15,556 bases of DNA, from the NCBI GenBank assembly GCA_002424295.1, contig DIQY01000131.1, positions 385-15,940 of the forward strand. Reading direction: 5' to 3'. The DNA is from Ruminococcaceae bacterium UBA5450 (GTDB taxonomy: Bacteria; Bacillota; Clostridia; Oscillospirales; Acutalibacteraceae). Below the pieces are notes generated by a model. That model made no database searches. It was not told the origin of the DNA and worked only from the letters and a program-made list of their open reading frames with translations. This document shows, one piece after another, positions 14,638 through 15,556 of this stretch. Each line of letters starts with the position of its first letter. Positions within the stretch are counted from its first letter, which is position 1. The position numbers were made by a program, and so were the translations under genes.

Positions 14638-15556
14638 TCAATCCAAAAAATCTTTCAGCTTTTTGCTGCGGCTTGGATGGCGCAACTTACGAAGAGCTTT
14701 TGCTTCAATCTGACGAATTCTTTCACGAGTGACATTGAATTCCTTACCGACTTCTTCCAAAGTGCGGGAACGTCCGTCCTCCAAGCCAAAGCGAAGGCGC
14801 AATACTTTTTCTTCTCTGGGGGTCAACGTATCAAGCACATTAGAAAGCTGCTCCTTGAGCATAATATGGGAAGCAGCATCTGCCGGAGCGGGTGCATCAT
14901 CGTCTGGGATAAAATCGCCCAAATGACTGTCTTCCTCTTCCCCAATCGGTGTTTCCAGCGAAACCGGCTCCTGTGCAACTCGCATGATTTCGCGGACCTT
15001 TTCCACCGGCATATTAAGTTCTGCGCTGATCTCCTCTGCAGTAGGTTCACGGCCATTCGCATGCAGAAGCTGACTGGAAACTTTTTTCACTTTATTAATT
15101 GTCTCGACCATATGGACCGGGATTCGAATGGTGCGCGCTTGATCGGCAATAGCGCGGGTAATGGCCTGACGAATCCACCATGTCGCATAAGTGGAAAATT
15201 TAAAGCCTTTTGTGTAATCAAATTTTTCTACGGCTTTAATCAGGCCCAGATTTCCTTCTTGAATCAAATCGAGAAATTGCATTCCACGCCCCAAATATCG
15301 CTTTGCGATACTGACAACTAAGCGAAGGTTTGCTTCTGCCAAACGTTTTTTGGCAGTCTCATCTCCATCGGAAATCCGGATAGCCAAGTCGATTTCCTCT
15401 TCCGGAGAAAGCAGCGGAACTCGCCCGATCTCTTTTAAATAAACCTTAACCGGGTCATCGACTGAAATACTTTCGCTCCCAACTCCGGGATTGACATCAT
15501 TCTCCTCCGGCGCAAGATTCAGATTAATATCCTCCAGATTTTCCGTTCCAAAATCT
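14638..15556 (-). CDS. rpoD: RNA polymerase primary sigma factor SigA/RpoD, C-terminal ~306 residues (5' end outside window)
   Basis: Housekeeping sigma factor. At the right edge the frame reads DDPVKVYLKEIGRVPLLSPE, the region 1.2 signature, and continues open to the window end, so the start and the variable N-terminal region 1.1 are missing. Region 2 follows with RLVVSIAKRYLGRGMQFLDL and GFKFSTYATWWIRQAITRAI, covering -10 recognition and strand opening. Region 3 contains RIPVHMVETINKV, and region 4.2 ends with VTRERIRQIEAKALRKLRHP, the helix-turn-helix that reads the -35. The C-terminus KLKDFLD is typical of clostridial and bacillar SigA. A shorter internal start at 15387 would lose region 1.2 and is not credible. 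In Firmicutes the gene usually follows dnaG, which would lie beyond the edge. An Rrf2 regulator follows closely downstream. Confidence 0.97.
   Translation of the reverse strand, partial: DFGTENLEDINLNLAPEENDVNPGVGSESISVDDPVKVYLKEIGRVPLLSPEEEIDLAIRISDGDETAKKRLAEANLRLVVSIAKRYLGRGMQFLDLIQEGNLGLIKAVEKFDYTKGFKFSTYATWWIRQAITRAIADQARTIRIPVHMVETINKVKKVSSQLLHANGREPTAEEISAELNMPVEKVREIMRVAQEPVSLETPIGEEEDSHLGDFIPDDDAPAPADAASHIMLKEQLSNVLDTLTPREEKVLRLRFGLEDGRSRTLEEVGKEFNVTRERIRQIEAKALRKLRHPSRSKKLKDFLD

Noticed and set aside
1..15556. CRISPR arrays, tRNA or rRNA genes, insertion sequences
   Set aside because: No regularly spaced repeats, cloverleaf-like segments, transposase frames or paired terminal repeats with target duplications were seen.

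Overview
The window looks like a chromosomal segment from a low-to-moderate G+C Firmicute of class Clostridia, most likely an Oscillospiraceae/Ruminococcaceae-type lineage. This rests on the clostridial style of RpoB and SigA, the strong AGGAGG-type ribosome binding sites, TTGACA/TATAAT-type promoters, and a cellulose gene set matching the clostridial ccs type rather than the Gram-negative bcs type. The lineage is inferred from sequence features, not from a database search.

Layout. (1) 1-2432, minus: the first ~810 codons of rpoB, whose own promoter and long leader lie just upstream. (2) 2433-2917: a gene-free stretch with that promoter, a perfect 14-bp inverted repeat and a second fold around a C7 tract. 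(3) 2918-3499, minus: an unrecognised 193-aa coiled-coil protein, divergent from (4) 3589-4605, plus: a lipoprotein GH5 endoglucanase (CcsZ-like). (5) 4602-10855, minus: a tight four-gene operon, read in the order cellulose synthase with PilZ domain (CcsA-like), short BcsB-like membrane-anchored protein (CcsB-like), MBOAT O-acetyltransferase (CcsH-like), AlgJ/AlgX-type SGNH acetyltransferase (CcsI-like). (6) 11095-13089, plus and divergent from ccsA: YtrA-type GntR repressor, ABC ATPase and ABC permease with overlapping ends. (7) 13131-14030, plus: a CPBP-family membrane protease-like gene whose natural start is cut off by an in-frame TAA. (8) 14104-14165: a bidirectional terminator. (9) 14181-15556, minus: an Rrf2-family Fe-S-type regulator directly downstream of rpoD (sigA), which runs off the right edge.

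How it works together. Genes (4) and (5) form a plausible complete pathway for O-acetylated cellulose. CcsA would polymerise UDP-glucose and move the chain across the membrane under c-di-GMP control through its PilZ domain. CcsB would assist at the outer membrane face. CcsH would bring acetyl groups across the membrane and CcsI would place them on the glucan. The CcsZ lipoprotein would trim or release chains. The arrangement differs from the ccsZABHI order known from Clostridioides difficile: ccsZ is inverted, converges on ccsI, and shares its stop codon bases with it. The neighbouring GntR-ABC-CPBP module looks like an envelope-stress or antimicrobial-peptide resistance cassette, and any tie to cellulose is only positional. 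The whole accessory block sits between two core transcription genes, rpoB and rpoD.
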